A stretch of DNA of 64,000 bases from Calamus simplicifolius. Lineage: Eukaryota > Streptophyta > Magnoliopsida > Arecales > Arecaceae. The notes beneath the pieces were generated by a model. It saw only the letters and a program-made list of their open reading frames with translations, searched no databases and was not told the DNA's origin. Location of the stretch: assembly GCA_900491605.1 (NCBI GenBank), contig UESW01004768.1:294622-358621 (forward strand), read 5' to 3'. The position numbers and the translations under genes were made by a program. This document shows, piece after piece, positions 45,224 through 55,599 of the stretch (position 1 is the first letter of the stretch; each line of letters opens with the position of its first letter).

Positions 45224-46663
45224 TGTTGACCCAATTGATGATTTTGATGATTAACAAAACTATTTGAGTATAACTATTGGAGGCTCTAATGATTTTGATT
45301 AAGTGTTTCAGATTATAAGTCTATTGAATGATCAAAATCAGGAGTTACATCGTGTTCTGGATCGAATCTAATGTCTAGGTAAGATTGCAGACATTAGAGT
45401 CGACTCCGAGAATCACAGAGCCGACTCCGGAACTGGCACGGAAGTTAGAGTCGACTCCGAGACTGTTAGAGTCGACTCTCACAGAAGAAGCAGAACGTCG
45501 ATTTTTCTGGCCCCAACCTAGAGTCGACTCCGGGTAAGTTAGAGTCGACTCCAGAAAAGTTTCTTGTCGACCCCAGAAAAGTCAGAGACGACTCCAGAAA
45601 TATCGTTTTAAAGTGTTTCGAGTTAGAGCCGACTCCAGAAAAGTTAGAGTCGACTCCAACCCACCTGGAACGAAAAATCAAATTGCCAGATCAGCTCTAA
45701 CGGTAATATTTCTATTTTACCTTATTTCTAACGGATATATTTTGCTACAAGGTACACTCCAACGGATAGTTTTCTTCCAAAAATGGTTTGAAAGAAATCT
45801 ATAAAAAGGGAAGACTATTGTTCAAAAAAAAAGAAAAAAGAAAAAAAAGAGAGAAAATCGGAAATAGAGAAATCCCATTTCAAAAATCCGAAAAAGAGAG
45901 AGCCTGAATCTCAAGAGGAAAACCTTCTAGCTCAAATCCACTCCACTCCAAAAAGCTCAAGAGGAATCCAAGGCATTCAAATCAAAGTTTTTGTGGATTT
46001 CCCAACTTGGAGAAAGAAGTTCAGTTTCTTGCTTTTCAACCCTTCTCAACTGCTTCAACTGTGAAGAATCGGAGCTGAGGCTTGATTCAACCTAGCAAGG
46101 AGAAGAAGAAAAGAAGAAAAGAAGAAAAGCTCAAAAGCCAACCATCTACAAATCAGGCTTTTCTAAACTTGTTATATTATTTGATTATCTGCTCATTAAG
46201 GAGCTTTGTATTTGAAAAACATATTTCATTTGTTTGTATCTAGTTCAATCTGGGGGATTGAACTAGTGGAGGTAGTCTTACCTCGGTTCAAGCTTGGTAA
46301 GCTTGTGTTAGGGTTTTTGTGCTGGTGAGCCCTTGAAAACCAGCTGGGTTCGTTGTGCGCCCGGAAAACAACAAGTTTGAGTTGTGAGCTTGTAAAACAA
46401 CTCTGCTGTAATCTAGGGTGATTATAGTGTGGACCCAAGTGAATCTTGGGAGTGGACGTAGGTGTTGGATACACCGAACCACTATAAAATCTTTGTGTTT
46501 GCCGTGCTCTATTGTCTCTATCTCTATCTCTATCTTATTCACTGCACTTTTATTTACTTTGCATTTGCCTTCATTCATCTCAAGCAAACTATTTTAAAAG
46601 GCTAATTTTTTAAAGAACCCAATTCACCCCCCCCCCCCTCTTGGGTTGTCATCTGGGCCAACA
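45224..46663 (+). repeat. 3' LTR of nested Sirevirus
   Basis: 1440 bp, almost identical to 36434-37864. Differences are about ten substitutions plus length changes in A- and C-runs. Confidence 0.95.
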
Positions 46664-46990
46664 GTCACCCTATCTTCGGGAGCGGGATGGGATAGGCGCA
46701 TGTCAGTAGGAAGACTATATTTGGCCCTAAGGTTTACAATGTCCTGGGCGGTCATGATGGAGGCAGTCCATTCGGGGGACTCCCTCACGGTGGAAGATGG
46801 GGCAACGATGGTCGGGCGGCGCCGGATTGGGGCCCAACCGGCAGCCGAACGAATCTCGGCCGGGGATTGTCCGACTGCTTGCCGCTGTTCCAACGAAACA
46901 TGGTCAGGAGAAGAAGAATACCAGCTAGGCACTAGAAAAGTGGAGGGTTGCGAAGGAACGGGGGAATAACCCCCAGAATCAGAAATTGAT
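46664..46990 (-). pseudogene. Tat-2 antisense gene, 5' coding exon
   Basis: Minus-strand frame from about 46990 (SGGYSPVPSQPSTFLVPSW) to the insertion point at 46664. The phase at 46664 matches that at 36428 once the Sirevirus and one GTCAC copy are removed. The true start codon is uncertain: the long frame contains no obvious upstream ATG, so an upstream exon ending near 47036 (CAG followed by GTTAGT) is likely. Confidence 0.6.
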
Positions 46991-47029
46991 CAAGAAAGTG
47001 AGGAAGAAGCGATGAAGGCTGAAATGGAC

Positions 47030-47185
47030 TAACCTGAAGGATCTGAACCTGGGATTGAAGATGGAAGAGCTCGAGAAGGAGGAATAGAGGTGGAAGATGA
47101 ACAGACACTTGCAGAGTCGGGATAAGGAAGCAAAATACGATAAAAGTAAAAAACTAAGGACAGGGATAACTCCCCCCTTTTATAG
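47030..47185 (-). promoter_or_regulatory. Antisense TATA-type promoter and leader in Tat-2
   Basis: On the minus strand GGCTATAAAAGGGGGGAG (about 47170-47187) is a good plant TATA box. It is followed by a pyrimidine-rich leader (47040-47140) and a possible donor CAG|GTTAGT near 47036. It lies about 300 bp inside the 3' LTR and points towards the antisense exons. Confidence 0.55.
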
Positions 47186-47485
47186 CCTCGTTTCAAATCG
47201 TCCTGCTCATCTCTAATTTGGCCACGTGCCTGCTTGCCATTGGGAATCGTCTCGGCAACCACCCGATATGCAAAACACGAGGGGCACCACCAATGAGGGG
47301 ACAGCGGTGACCTCACCGTAATGATGGCGCCTGCCTTTTCATAGTTCCTTACCCGAGGAGAATCCCGCCTAATCTCAACGGCCAGAATGGGCGAAGTGAT
47401 GGCACGAAGACCAATCACTAGGTGATATTAATGCCCCTTTTGCTGGTAACTGTACACCCACCCATCTAAGGGGTGGTGGGGCATC

Positions 47486-48206
47486 TGATGTGGCTGATCA
47501 CTTCCTCAGGCGGTAGTATAACAGTCCGCGCAGTTCTCAGAGCCAAGTAATAATTTGATAACTTGTCCCAATATCGGCCTCGGCCTCAGCCTCGGCTTCG
47601 GCTTCGGCTTTGGCCTCGGCCTCGGTCGTGGACCATATCAGCTTCAACATTGGCCTTGAGCCTTGCCTCGACCTCGGCCTAGAGCCCCACCTCGGCCTCA
47701 GCCTCAAATCTCGCCTTGTATGCTCTCAACCCATAGTCAATCGTGGAACCCACTTCGAATATTGGACCCAGTGATTTAAAACACAACGACTGCCATGTAG
47801 CCCGCTCACCTGCTTTTGCAAAAATCACGGTCGGTTACTGATATACTATGTGCAGTTGCCGATATTTATGGCACACACTTAACAACTGTGCACCCACCTG
47901 CTGCTTACGGAGCCGATCCTAACGAAAGATGGGATTCAATAGTTTATCTACAAAGGGTAAGAGGGACTCCCGAACATGTATAAACAGACCCTGACTCATG
48001 AGGAGGGGGACTCAACCTCAACTATCTCATCTTAATCCCTGTTCTTTAAATCGCTAACTTGAGCATCGGAGGGTCCTCGTCGAAACCACCGGTCCGAGAC
48101 TTTTCTTGCATGTTTTCGACTAAAGGAGGTGGTCTTGTCAACCTTTCGAAGACCCACAAAGCCCTTTTCTTGCTCGATGCTCTTCCGAAGTGATTTGGCA
48201 CCAACA
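47486..48206 (+). repeat. 3' LTR of Tat-2
   Basis: 721 bp, colinear with 27452-28166. It is preceded by the purine-rich AAGGGGTGGTGGGGCATC. CCTCGG array at 47575-47710; TATAAACA at about 47979. Confidence 0.9.
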
Positions 48207-48211
48207 ATTGG

Positions 48212-48685
48212 GTTAGAATTTTATGCCCATTAAATTGCTACTCTGCTTGTTGCTGGAGCTGAAGTTGGAGATGTTATTGTCTCTGTAGAATATCACCTCC
48301 ATATTTTTTGGGCTGATTATGAGAATCAGTGGTTATGCTGGACCTTTTTGTGCTTGTCAAGATTTTAGGAACAGAGCTTCATGCACTCCTTATTTTAGTT
48401 GCACATTATTAAATTCATGATATTCTTAATTTACACATTATTTTTCTTATGAAGGTTTGATAATTAATCTTTTCAAAGTCCTTGTGTTATGAGGCAGAGC
48501 TCCAGTTTTGCTTATAGACATTGTTCAATGTTAAGGCTAATTAAGTATTATTACAAGAGATTGCACTTCATAATCTGTATTGATAGCTATTTCTCATGTC
48601 GTATAAGGCATCTCTCCCCTGATTGCTTGCTAACAGCTACTGCTTGACCAGGCTTTAAAATTATGGTTGAAGAAAATAAGCCAAA
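48212..48685. other. Flank of Tat-2, no recognised gene
   Basis: This continues the sequence left of 27447 once Tat-2 is removed. A short open stretch (about 48215-48370) has no recognisable motif. Nothing else is seen. Confidence 0.45.
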
Positions 48686-49085
48686 TTTACGGTGCCAACG
48701 CTTTTTAAAGCATGGAACCAAAAAAAGCCGAGCCAAATGGAGCCAGAATGGAGCCAAATTTATGGTGTCGATGCTTTTTAAAGCATCAGGAACAAAAAAA
48801 TTAGCCGAAACGACTAGAGCCGGATTGAGCCAAATTTACGATGCCGACACTTTTTAAAGCATCGAAAACGTAACATTTCTGACGCTTTTTGGCGTGTCGG
48901 CAATGCTCTGTTTGCCGACGCTTGCAGAAGCATCGGCAGAAAACTTGCCGACGCTTTACAAAGCATCGGTAAATTTTTTTTCCACACCCACTGTACTAAC
49001 GCTATTTTAACGCTTCAAGACATGTCAAAATGCTGCTTTCCGACGCTAAAAAAGCATCGGTAAATCACTTTTTTAGCGTCGTTAT
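48686..49085. repeat. CACTA-like subterminal inverted repeats
   Basis: At least five copies of a hairpin unit, GACGCTTnnnAAAGCATCGG (about 48697, 48765, 48840, 48915, 48950, 49040), with variable centres. This arrangement is typical of subterminal regions of plant CACTA elements. No terminal CACTA motif or transposase lies beside it, so it is a remnant or a non-autonomous copy. Confidence 0.6.
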
Positions 49086-49099
49086 TCTTAAAAATTGCA

Positions 49100-49650
49100 A
49101 TGGTACCAGGATCTATCAAAATCAACTTTGATGGGAGTGTTCGTGGTAGAGTTGCTGGGTCTGGTTTTGTGATTAGAGGGTCCGATGGTGCGATGCTGGC
49201 TGCTGGGGGCGTCATCCACATTAACTCCTCGATGCCCTTAGCAAAGCTATATGCCGCTTGGGCTGGTATTTTCTCTACCATTCACAGCCTTGGCGTTAGT
49301 TCTCTTGTTATTGAGGAGGATGCTATTACAGTGATTCGCTGGCTGCGCAACGATCACTGCGATTAGGTGCCTACCAACCCCTTGATCTATGATATTCATT
49401 CACTCCTGCTGGGCGTTCATTGCATCCAGATTCGGCATATCTTCATGGAAGCCAATGATACGGCTGACTAGATCACTGCCAGAGTGGCCAACCACTCTGG
49501 CTTTTGGAGTTGGGTGCCGGGAGATTTGTATCCGTCTGTTCTTTCATAAATCTTGTATTCTGATATATCAGATTTGACTCATCCTAAATTGGTATGATCA
49601 TTCATCTTAACAAAAAAAATAAAAAATAAAAGAATAAAAGAATAAATACT
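49100..49650 (+). pseudogene. LINE 3' end with RNase H-like domain
   Basis: From ATG 49100: MVPGSIKINFDGSVRGRVAGSGFVIRG, GAMLAAGG, PLAKLYAAWAGI, VIEEDAITVIRWL, then after one stop (49363-49365) DIHSLLLGVHCIQIRHIFMEANDTAD. This is the RVT_3/RNase H module found at the end of plant non-LTR retrotransposon ORFs. The Asp residues are visible, but the usual Glu (AEL.A) reads Lys (AKLYA). An A-rich tail (49609-49650) ends it, as expected for a LINE 3' end. The upstream RT is absent. Confidence 0.75.
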
Positions 49651-49834
49651 AAAAAGAATTGTTGCTATTAACAGGGCATTGGTAGACCAACATGTCAATC
49701 TTACGGACCGTAAAAAGTATATAAAAAATTTTGAAAAGACGTACAGTATCATTATTCTATGGGATTGGTGTCTAATTAAAGCAGTTGTGCTTTAGATTAA
49801 AAAATCGAACAAGAGGAACAAAAAAAATGCTAAC
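49651..49834. other. Short AT-rich spacer
   Basis: No gene seen. The last five bases, CTAAC (49830-49834), are the left half of the expected Tat-3 target duplication; the right half lies outside the window. Confidence 0.45.
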
Positions 49835-50902
49835 TGATATGGCTGTGGAGTAAACTGTGAAGGAAACTGGTGGAGCCCCATCTCGGTCCTGCAGGGTGAC
49901 TTTGGCCTCCGAAGTCCCTTCGGTCTCCGGGGTCCCCTCACCCTCGGCTTCGGACCTGGCACCCCCTCGGCCTTGAACTGTAGCCTCGGCCTTGGCCCTG
50001 ATCGGCCTCGGCTCCGGTCGACCTCGGCTCCAGTCGGCCTCGGCCCCAGTCAGCCTCAGCCCTAGTCGACCTTGGCCCAAGTCGGCCTCGGCTCCAGTCG
50101 GCCTCGGCCTCGCACATCCTCGGCCTCGGCTCTTCCACTCAGCCTCGGCACTCGGCTGCCCCTCGGCCTCGGCTCTTTCACTCGGCCTCGGCACTCGGCT
50201 GCCCCTCGGCCTTGGCTCTTCCACTCGGCCTTGGCTCTTCCACTCTTACGGCCTCGGCCTCGGCTCTTCCACTCGGCCTCGGCACTTGGCTGCCCCCTCG
50301 GCCTCGGCTCTTCCACTCGGCCTTGGCTCTTCCACTCAGCCTCGACCTCGTACGGCCTCGGCCTTGGCTCTTTCACTTGGCCTTGGCACTCGGCTGCCCC
50401 CTCGGCCTCATAGACCCACTACTTTGATGGGACATGGCCTGTAGACTGACAAGTCGCATGGGAGTAAGCTCCACAGCGCCAAAGACTGCCACATAGACCC
50501 GCTAATCCACTTTCTGACAAAATCATGGGCGGTTACCGATATACAATGGGCAGTTATCGATATCTACGGTGCGTGTTAGCAACTGCGCACCCACCCACCG
50601 CTTATTGAGCCGATCCTAATTGAAGGATTCGACTATCATCGACGAAGGGTAAGAGAGACCCCCGAATAGGTATAAAAGGACCCCGACCCCCAAGGAGGAG
50701 GAGGGCTGAATCTCTACTCTCTCATTCAGATCCATGTTCTCCAAATCGCTGACTTGAGCGTCGGAGGGTTTCTGCCAAAACCATCAGTCCGGGACTTTTT
50801 TTACAGGTCCCCGGCTGAAGGAGATGGTCCCTGTCATTCCTCTGAAGGCCTACGAAGTATTTTTATCGCATGACGCTCCTCAAAAGTAATTTGGCAGTAA
50901 CA
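49835..50902 (+). repeat. 5' LTR of Tat-3
   Basis: TGATATGGCTG...TTTGGCAGTAACA (1068 bp). U3 (49960-50405) is a dense CCTCGG/CGGCTC array with 25-60 bp higher-order repeats. Long frames through it are repeat artefacts. TATAAAAGG at about 50671. Confidence 0.85.
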
Positions 50903-50925
50903 GATTGGTGCGCTAGGTAGGAGGT
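50903..50925 (+). other. Tat-3 primer-binding site
   Basis: GATTGGTGCGCTAGGTAGG follows the LTR, as in Tat-1 and Tat-2. Confidence 0.6.
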
Positions 50926-50989
50926 AGGTCAGTGATGCTAGTTTGCATATCCTCATCTCCCCCTTTATCAAAATGGTGGATCATAAAGA

Positions 50990-51370
50990 TGGTGATGACC
51001 CAGATCCAAGAAGCTTTCGCTAGTTATGCTGGGGGGCACCTTCAACGGGCTGAGCAACAGAAGGCCAACTCTTCATTCCACCATCCCCACTATTTCGGAC
51101 CATTCAAGCAGAACATCCGGCCACCCTCATCCTGCAAATCCAAGCATTGATGGCAACTGCCCAAAAGGTCCAGAAGCGACGTCTGATGGCCATGCAACAG
51201 CGAGCAAAAGCTTTCGCTCGCTCTTTGGTCACTACTCGGGCCAGCCATCATTTATCCCATCAAAAATCTCCCCAGCAGGAGATTCACCATCATCAAGCTT
51301 ATCAGCAACTTAAAGCTTGGAGAGCCACCACTCGCTGCCCAAGTGGCCTACTCTATTACGGACGATGACG
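50990..51370 (+). pseudogene. Tat-3 gag N-terminal remnant
   Basis: MVMTQIQEAFASYAGGHLQRAEQQKAN (from 50990) parallels the gag start of Tat-1 (MVVTHAQEASISQATERLQQAEQ). A shift leads to IQALMATAQKVQKRRLMAMQ, the counterpart of the HQVQDLM block. The core gag domain and all of pol are missing. Confidence 0.6.
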
Positions 51371-51534
51371 CGGGGGAAGGCCCAAGCAAGGGCACCAGCA
51401 CCTCCACTCCAATCATCTTGATTCCTGGGGGGCAGACCACCAGCGGACAAAAGTACAACATACTTAACAGTATTTCTTTTATTGATACTTAAAAATGTCA
51501 TGCAAGGAGGACCGACTCTGCATCAACATTCAAG

Positions 51535-51851
51535 ACCAATCTCGCGTTGGCATCTCAAAAGCCTGATGTACCATCGGCACTCAAGCCTAACTCCGGTCGG
51601 CACTCAAAGCCCGATGTACCATCAGCACTCAAGCCCGACTCTGGTCGGCACTCAAAGCCCGATATACCATCGGCACTCAAGCCCAACTCCAATCGGCACT
51701 CAAAGCCCAATGTACCATTGGCACTTAAGCCCGACTCCAGTCGGCACTCAAAGCCCAATGTACCATCGGCACTCAAGCCCAACTCCGGTCGGCACTCAAA
51801 AGCCAATGTACCATCGGCACTCAAGCCTGAGGCCAGCCTGAGCTCGTCTCG
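51535..51851. repeat. Minisatellite in Tat-3
   Basis: About six units of 55-58 bp, each two sub-units of GTCGGCACTCAAAGCCCGATGTACCATC type. They are related to the minisatellites of Tat-1 and Tat-2. A further copy lies at about 62826-62900. Confidence 0.8.
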
Positions 51852-53966
51852 TGAAGGGAGAAACAATCTCCAAGGGATTCATATTTTAAAATTTAATAAC
51901 AATTATTAATGCGGAAACTTAAAGATTCATATTAATCTATCTAACATGCATCAAGATCGTATCTTTGCCATATATATTGGATCGTTTGATATAAAATATG
52001 CATATAAATAAAAACATCAAGATCATATCTTGATCTTCAAGATGAGAAGTCATACTACTTATCTTGAAGCCTGTCTTAAGATCTAGAGATCAAATTACTT
52101 ACGTTAAGAACAGTAGGTAAATCCTTATTGCTTTGCAGCCGTTCAATTGTCCGGCCTCTAGTATCGTCCACGCGAAGCCCCGAATGATTGAATTCCCAGA
52201 AGTGCTAGCTTGCGAAAAAATAACTTTGCTGATCTTGAATCCTCCCACTTGAATCTTCTTCCAATATCCACCAAACTTTCGCTGATACCAGAATTATACC
52301 AGGATTTTTTATTCTAACTCCTTAGAAATTCAATCCATAGCATTTCGTTGTTGTTCGATGATCTGGTGAAGAATGTCCTCTAATTTATAGGCTTAATGTA
52401 GCCTTTAGCCCATTGAATTCTAACACTTAGAATTCTGCCATTCGGTGAAAACCAAAGAGACGCAGCGTTTCGTTAATTTTGACGTTCGGTGAAAACCAAA
52501 GAGACGCAGCATTTGGTTAATTCCGACGTTCGATGAAAACCAAAGAGATGCAGCATTTGGTAAATTCCAACGTTCAGTGAAAACCAAAGAGATGTGAATT
52601 CTAACACTTAGAATTCCATCGCCTAGTTGATTCAAAGAGGCACATTTATTCCATATAAATTCTAACACTTTAGAATTCCAATGGAACCGTTTGGAGAAGA
52701 TTAATGTTATACATTAAATTTTACATGTGAATTTAATCTCACAAATTTTAGTTATCTCATCATGTGAGATACTTATGCGAGAGGTTTGGGTTCAAGTTTT
52801 GGTTTAAGCTGATCTGAATTTATTAGACTGAACCTACATAGATCATGGTCCTAGCCCAAATCAAATTTAGCTAGTCCTGAATCTATTTAAATCCAAATCA
52901 AGTCTAATTTCAAATCAATATTTGAAATTGACTAGTCCTTCTAATAGACTTAAACCAAATTGAATCTTATTCACTTGTACTTAACCCAACTGAGATAATT
53001 CAATCAATCAAATTGATTAATTAAATCATAAACGATTCTCAATCATTGATCAGCAAATAGATTATCCTAGAAAACTTCTATGCGTGTGACTCTCTAGGTT
53101 TGAACCTAAGCCGGTAGCGTAGGAACAACTTTCTATACTAATCGATGTGCCCATCTAGCAATGGAACATGACATCTGGATAGGTCAAAGAGTTATCAAGC
53201 AAACTCCAAGAACCCTAAGAAATAGTTACAGTATAATTCATCCTTTTGACCACAAATGCTAAGGATGGCTTAAGAGCCTGTCAACTCTAAACAACAAATC
53301 CATAAAGTGATTTCAACTTTAGTGATCATGTGACCTTCACATAAAGTGCCTTGGCCAAGGTCTTGCTAAATTGAAACACAAGCATTTCTCCTTTTAATGG
53401 AATAGGTCAAATTCCATCTTGATCTATAACTGACTACCACAAGTACTTGATTGTACCCAGTAACCTTTCGTAGCTGGATTAGAAATCCAGGTGGTCTGAC
53501 ACCTAAGTACAATGAGTTGCTTGCAAGTCACCGGTTGTGATCTTCAGGTCTAAAGGATACTTATACCCAAATCTTCTCGGATTAACTCTTGATAGCAGAG
53601 TATCCGAAAATGAGTCACGTTCGGTGAAATGTACTCCTACACTTTACCTGTATGTCATACCAGTGTCTCTACACTCCTTGGTTAAGAAGACAACCAACAA
53701 ATATGATATACAACATCCTATAATTGATAGTCCTATGGCCCTGTCATAGTATATCATTTGGTCACGAATTCTTTTGAGGACCTTCAAAGATAAATCTTTC
53801 TTTATCGTGAAAGAAGATCCTGAGGGCTTCATTACTATTAGGAGTTTTAAGAAGATGTTCTTGTAATGAATAAACTATCAAATAACTTTTATTAATATAT
53901 CAATTTATATGCTATTTATATTAGCACAATCATCAAATGATTGGCTTTAGGATACAATTCCCAACA
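51852..53966 (-). repeat. 3' LTR (element sense) of Copia 51852-61724
   Basis: 2115 bp. TATA box on minus (TATAAATT) at 52382-52389. It contains a tandem repeat at 52435-52590. Confidence 0.92.
52435..52590. repeat. LTR tandem repeat (about 46-48 bp unit)
   Basis: Four units of CGTTCGGTGAAAACCAAAGA plus GCAGCATTTGGTTAATTC, bounded by GAATTCTAACACTTAGAATTC palindromes. The partner LTR has the same array at 60190-60355. It lies within about 60-210 bp past the TATA box on the element strand, so it is probably transcribed. Confidence 0.8.
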
Positions 53967-53991
53967 AACTCCCACTTAGCCTAAAGCCACT

Positions 53992-54800
53992 CATTACAGT
54001 ATCTAATACCCATCTTCAATTTATAGTCGTCAAACTCCTTGATGCTGAGTGCTTTAGTAAATGGGTCACATAGGTTTTTCTTTCCGTCAATCTTCTAAAG
54101 ATTTATGTCACCTCATTCTACAATCTCTCGAATGAGATGAAACCGGCGCAGTATGTGCTTGGAGCGCTGATGTGATCGTGGTTTCTTTGCTTGAGCTATG
54201 GCACCAGTGCTGTCACTGTACAATAGGACTGGTCCATCTATGGAAGGTGCCACTCCAAGTTCGAAGATAAACTTTCGCAGCCACATAGCTTCTTTCACGG
54301 CATCTGATGCAGCGATGTACTCTGCCTCGCATACTGAATCTGCCACTGTATGTTACTTGTAACTTTTTCAGCAAACATCTCCATCATTTAGGATAAACAT
54401 GACACCCAACACACTTTTGCTATCATCATGATCTAATTGGAAACTAGAATCAGTATATCCAACAAGTTTCAAATCAGACTCTCCATAGAATAACCACTAG
54501 TCTTTAGTATTTCTCAAATACTTAAGGATTTTCTTAACAACTTGCCAGTGTTTTTCTTCTAGATCAGATTGGTATCTACTCACTACTCCTAGTGAGTATG
54601 CCACATCTGATCTTGTACATATCATGGTGTACATAATCGATCCCACTGCCGAAGCATATGGAATTCGACTCATACATTCTCTTTCATTAGGAGTTATCGG
54701 ACAATCCTTCTTAGAAAGATGAATTCCATGACCTATCGGAAGATAGCCTTTCTTGGAATTCTCCATGCTAAACTTCTTTAGCATGGTGTCAATGTACACA
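53992..54800 (-). pseudogene. Copia RT C-terminus and RNase H
   Basis: Minus-strand frames 54799-54497 (MYIDTMLKKFSMENSKKG, YASAVGSIMYTMICTRSDVAYSLGVVSRYQ) and 54346-54113 (CEAEYIAASDAVKEAMWLRKF, YSDSTGAIAQAKKPRSHQRSKHILRRFHLI) cover the RT end and RNase H. They are separated by a stop-rich stretch that still encodes the GYTDSSFQ-type start of RNase H. Confidence 0.85.
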
Positions 54801-55470
54801 GATTAGGATAGACCAAGCATCCTCTTAGATCTATCTCTATAGATCTTTATCCCTAGGATGTAGGAGGCTTCTTCCAGATCTTTCATGGAGAATTATGATG
54901 ATAATCATGTCTTTATTCCTTGTAATGCATGGATATCATTCCCGATTAAGAGAATATCATCTACATATAATACAAGAAATACAATAACGGAACTGTTAGC
55001 CCATTTATAAATGCAAGGTTCTTCTTTATTCTTAATAAAGCCATAAGATTTGATCACATTATCAAATCGTATGTTCCAACTCCTAGATGCTTGCTTAAGT
55101 CCATAAATGGACTTCTGTAGTCTGCACACTTTAGACTCGTCTTTAGATATAAAACCTTCAGGCTGTATCATATACACCTGTTCTTCTAAATTACCATTTA
55201 GAAAAGCGGTTTTAACATCCATCTACCAAATCTCATAATCTAAGTGTGCTACTATAGCTAGCATAATCCGAATGGATTTCAGCATTGCCATAGGAGAAAA
55301 TGTTTTGTCATAGTCAATACCATAACGTTGACGATACCCCTTTGCAACCAGATGTGCTTTATAGGTCTCTACCTTTCCGTCTGTGCCTCTTTTCCTCTTG
55401 AAAACTCACTTACACCCTATGAGTTTTATCTCTTCGGATGGGTCAACTAATGTCCATACATTATTGTCCT
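54801..55470 (-). pseudogene. Copia reverse transcriptase core
   Basis: Frame 55222-54905: MDVKTAFLNGNLEEQVYMIQ, SIYGLKQASRSWNIRFD and the intact catalytic YVDDILLIGND. Upstream to about 55470 the start of RT is readable (GTDGKVETYKAHLVAKGY, GIDYDKTFSP) with stops at Trp or Gln positions. Confidence 0.88.
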
Positions 55471-55599
55471 TCATGGAATCAAGTTCGGATTTCATGGAAT
55501 CAAGTTCGGATTTCATGGCATCAAGCCATTTATTAGAGTCAGTCCTTTGCATAGCATCCATATTGGTGATCGGATCCTCGTTGTTCTTATCAAGCTCAA

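Larger units (their letters stand above)
36434..46663 (+). mobile_element. Complete Sirevirus-type Ty1/copia element with env-like ORF (TSD GTCAC)
   Basis: LTRs 36434-37864 and 45224-46663, a tRNA-iMet PBS, gag-pol, an env-like second ORF and repeated purine tracts. The 5-bp duplication GTCAC is perfect (36429-36433 and 46664-46668). Two zinc knuckles in gag, the protease motif DSGCSRHMTG and the env-like ORF point to the Sirevirus/Maximus lineage. LTRs differ by about ten substitutions plus small indels by eye. Integrase and RT motifs are intact; gag-pol is broken by a few single-base shifts and stops. The host is the antisense gene of Tat-2, whose frame continues across the insertion. Confidence 0.95.
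27452..48206 (+). mobile_element. Tat-2: complete Ty3/gypsy Tat-lineage element (TSD ATTGG) with nested Sirevirus
   Basis: LTRs 27452-28166 and 47486-48206 and a perfect 5-bp duplication ATTGG (27447-27451 and 48207-48211) define it. Order on plus: PBS, gag, protease, RT, RNase H, second RNase H, integrase, minisatellite, then a multi-exon gene on minus. The Sirevirus-type Copia 36434-46663 sits in that gene. Without it the element is about 10.5 kb. LTRs differ by roughly 10% or more by eye, so it is the oldest datable element here. gag-pol is broken by many stops. Confidence 0.93.

Noticed and set aside
48215..48370. Short open stretch in the Tat-2 flank
   Set aside because: No start, splice or domain evidence; could be chance.
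49992..50444. Long frames on both strands rich in Leu/Gly/Ser or Arg/Glu/Pro
   Set aside because: They arise from the CCTCGG repeat array of the Tat-3 LTR; no start context, domain or conservation.
51547..51909. Regular direct repeats resembling a CRISPR array
   Set aside because: Contiguous degenerate minisatellite without unique spacers, in plant DNA; related units lie in other Tat elements.
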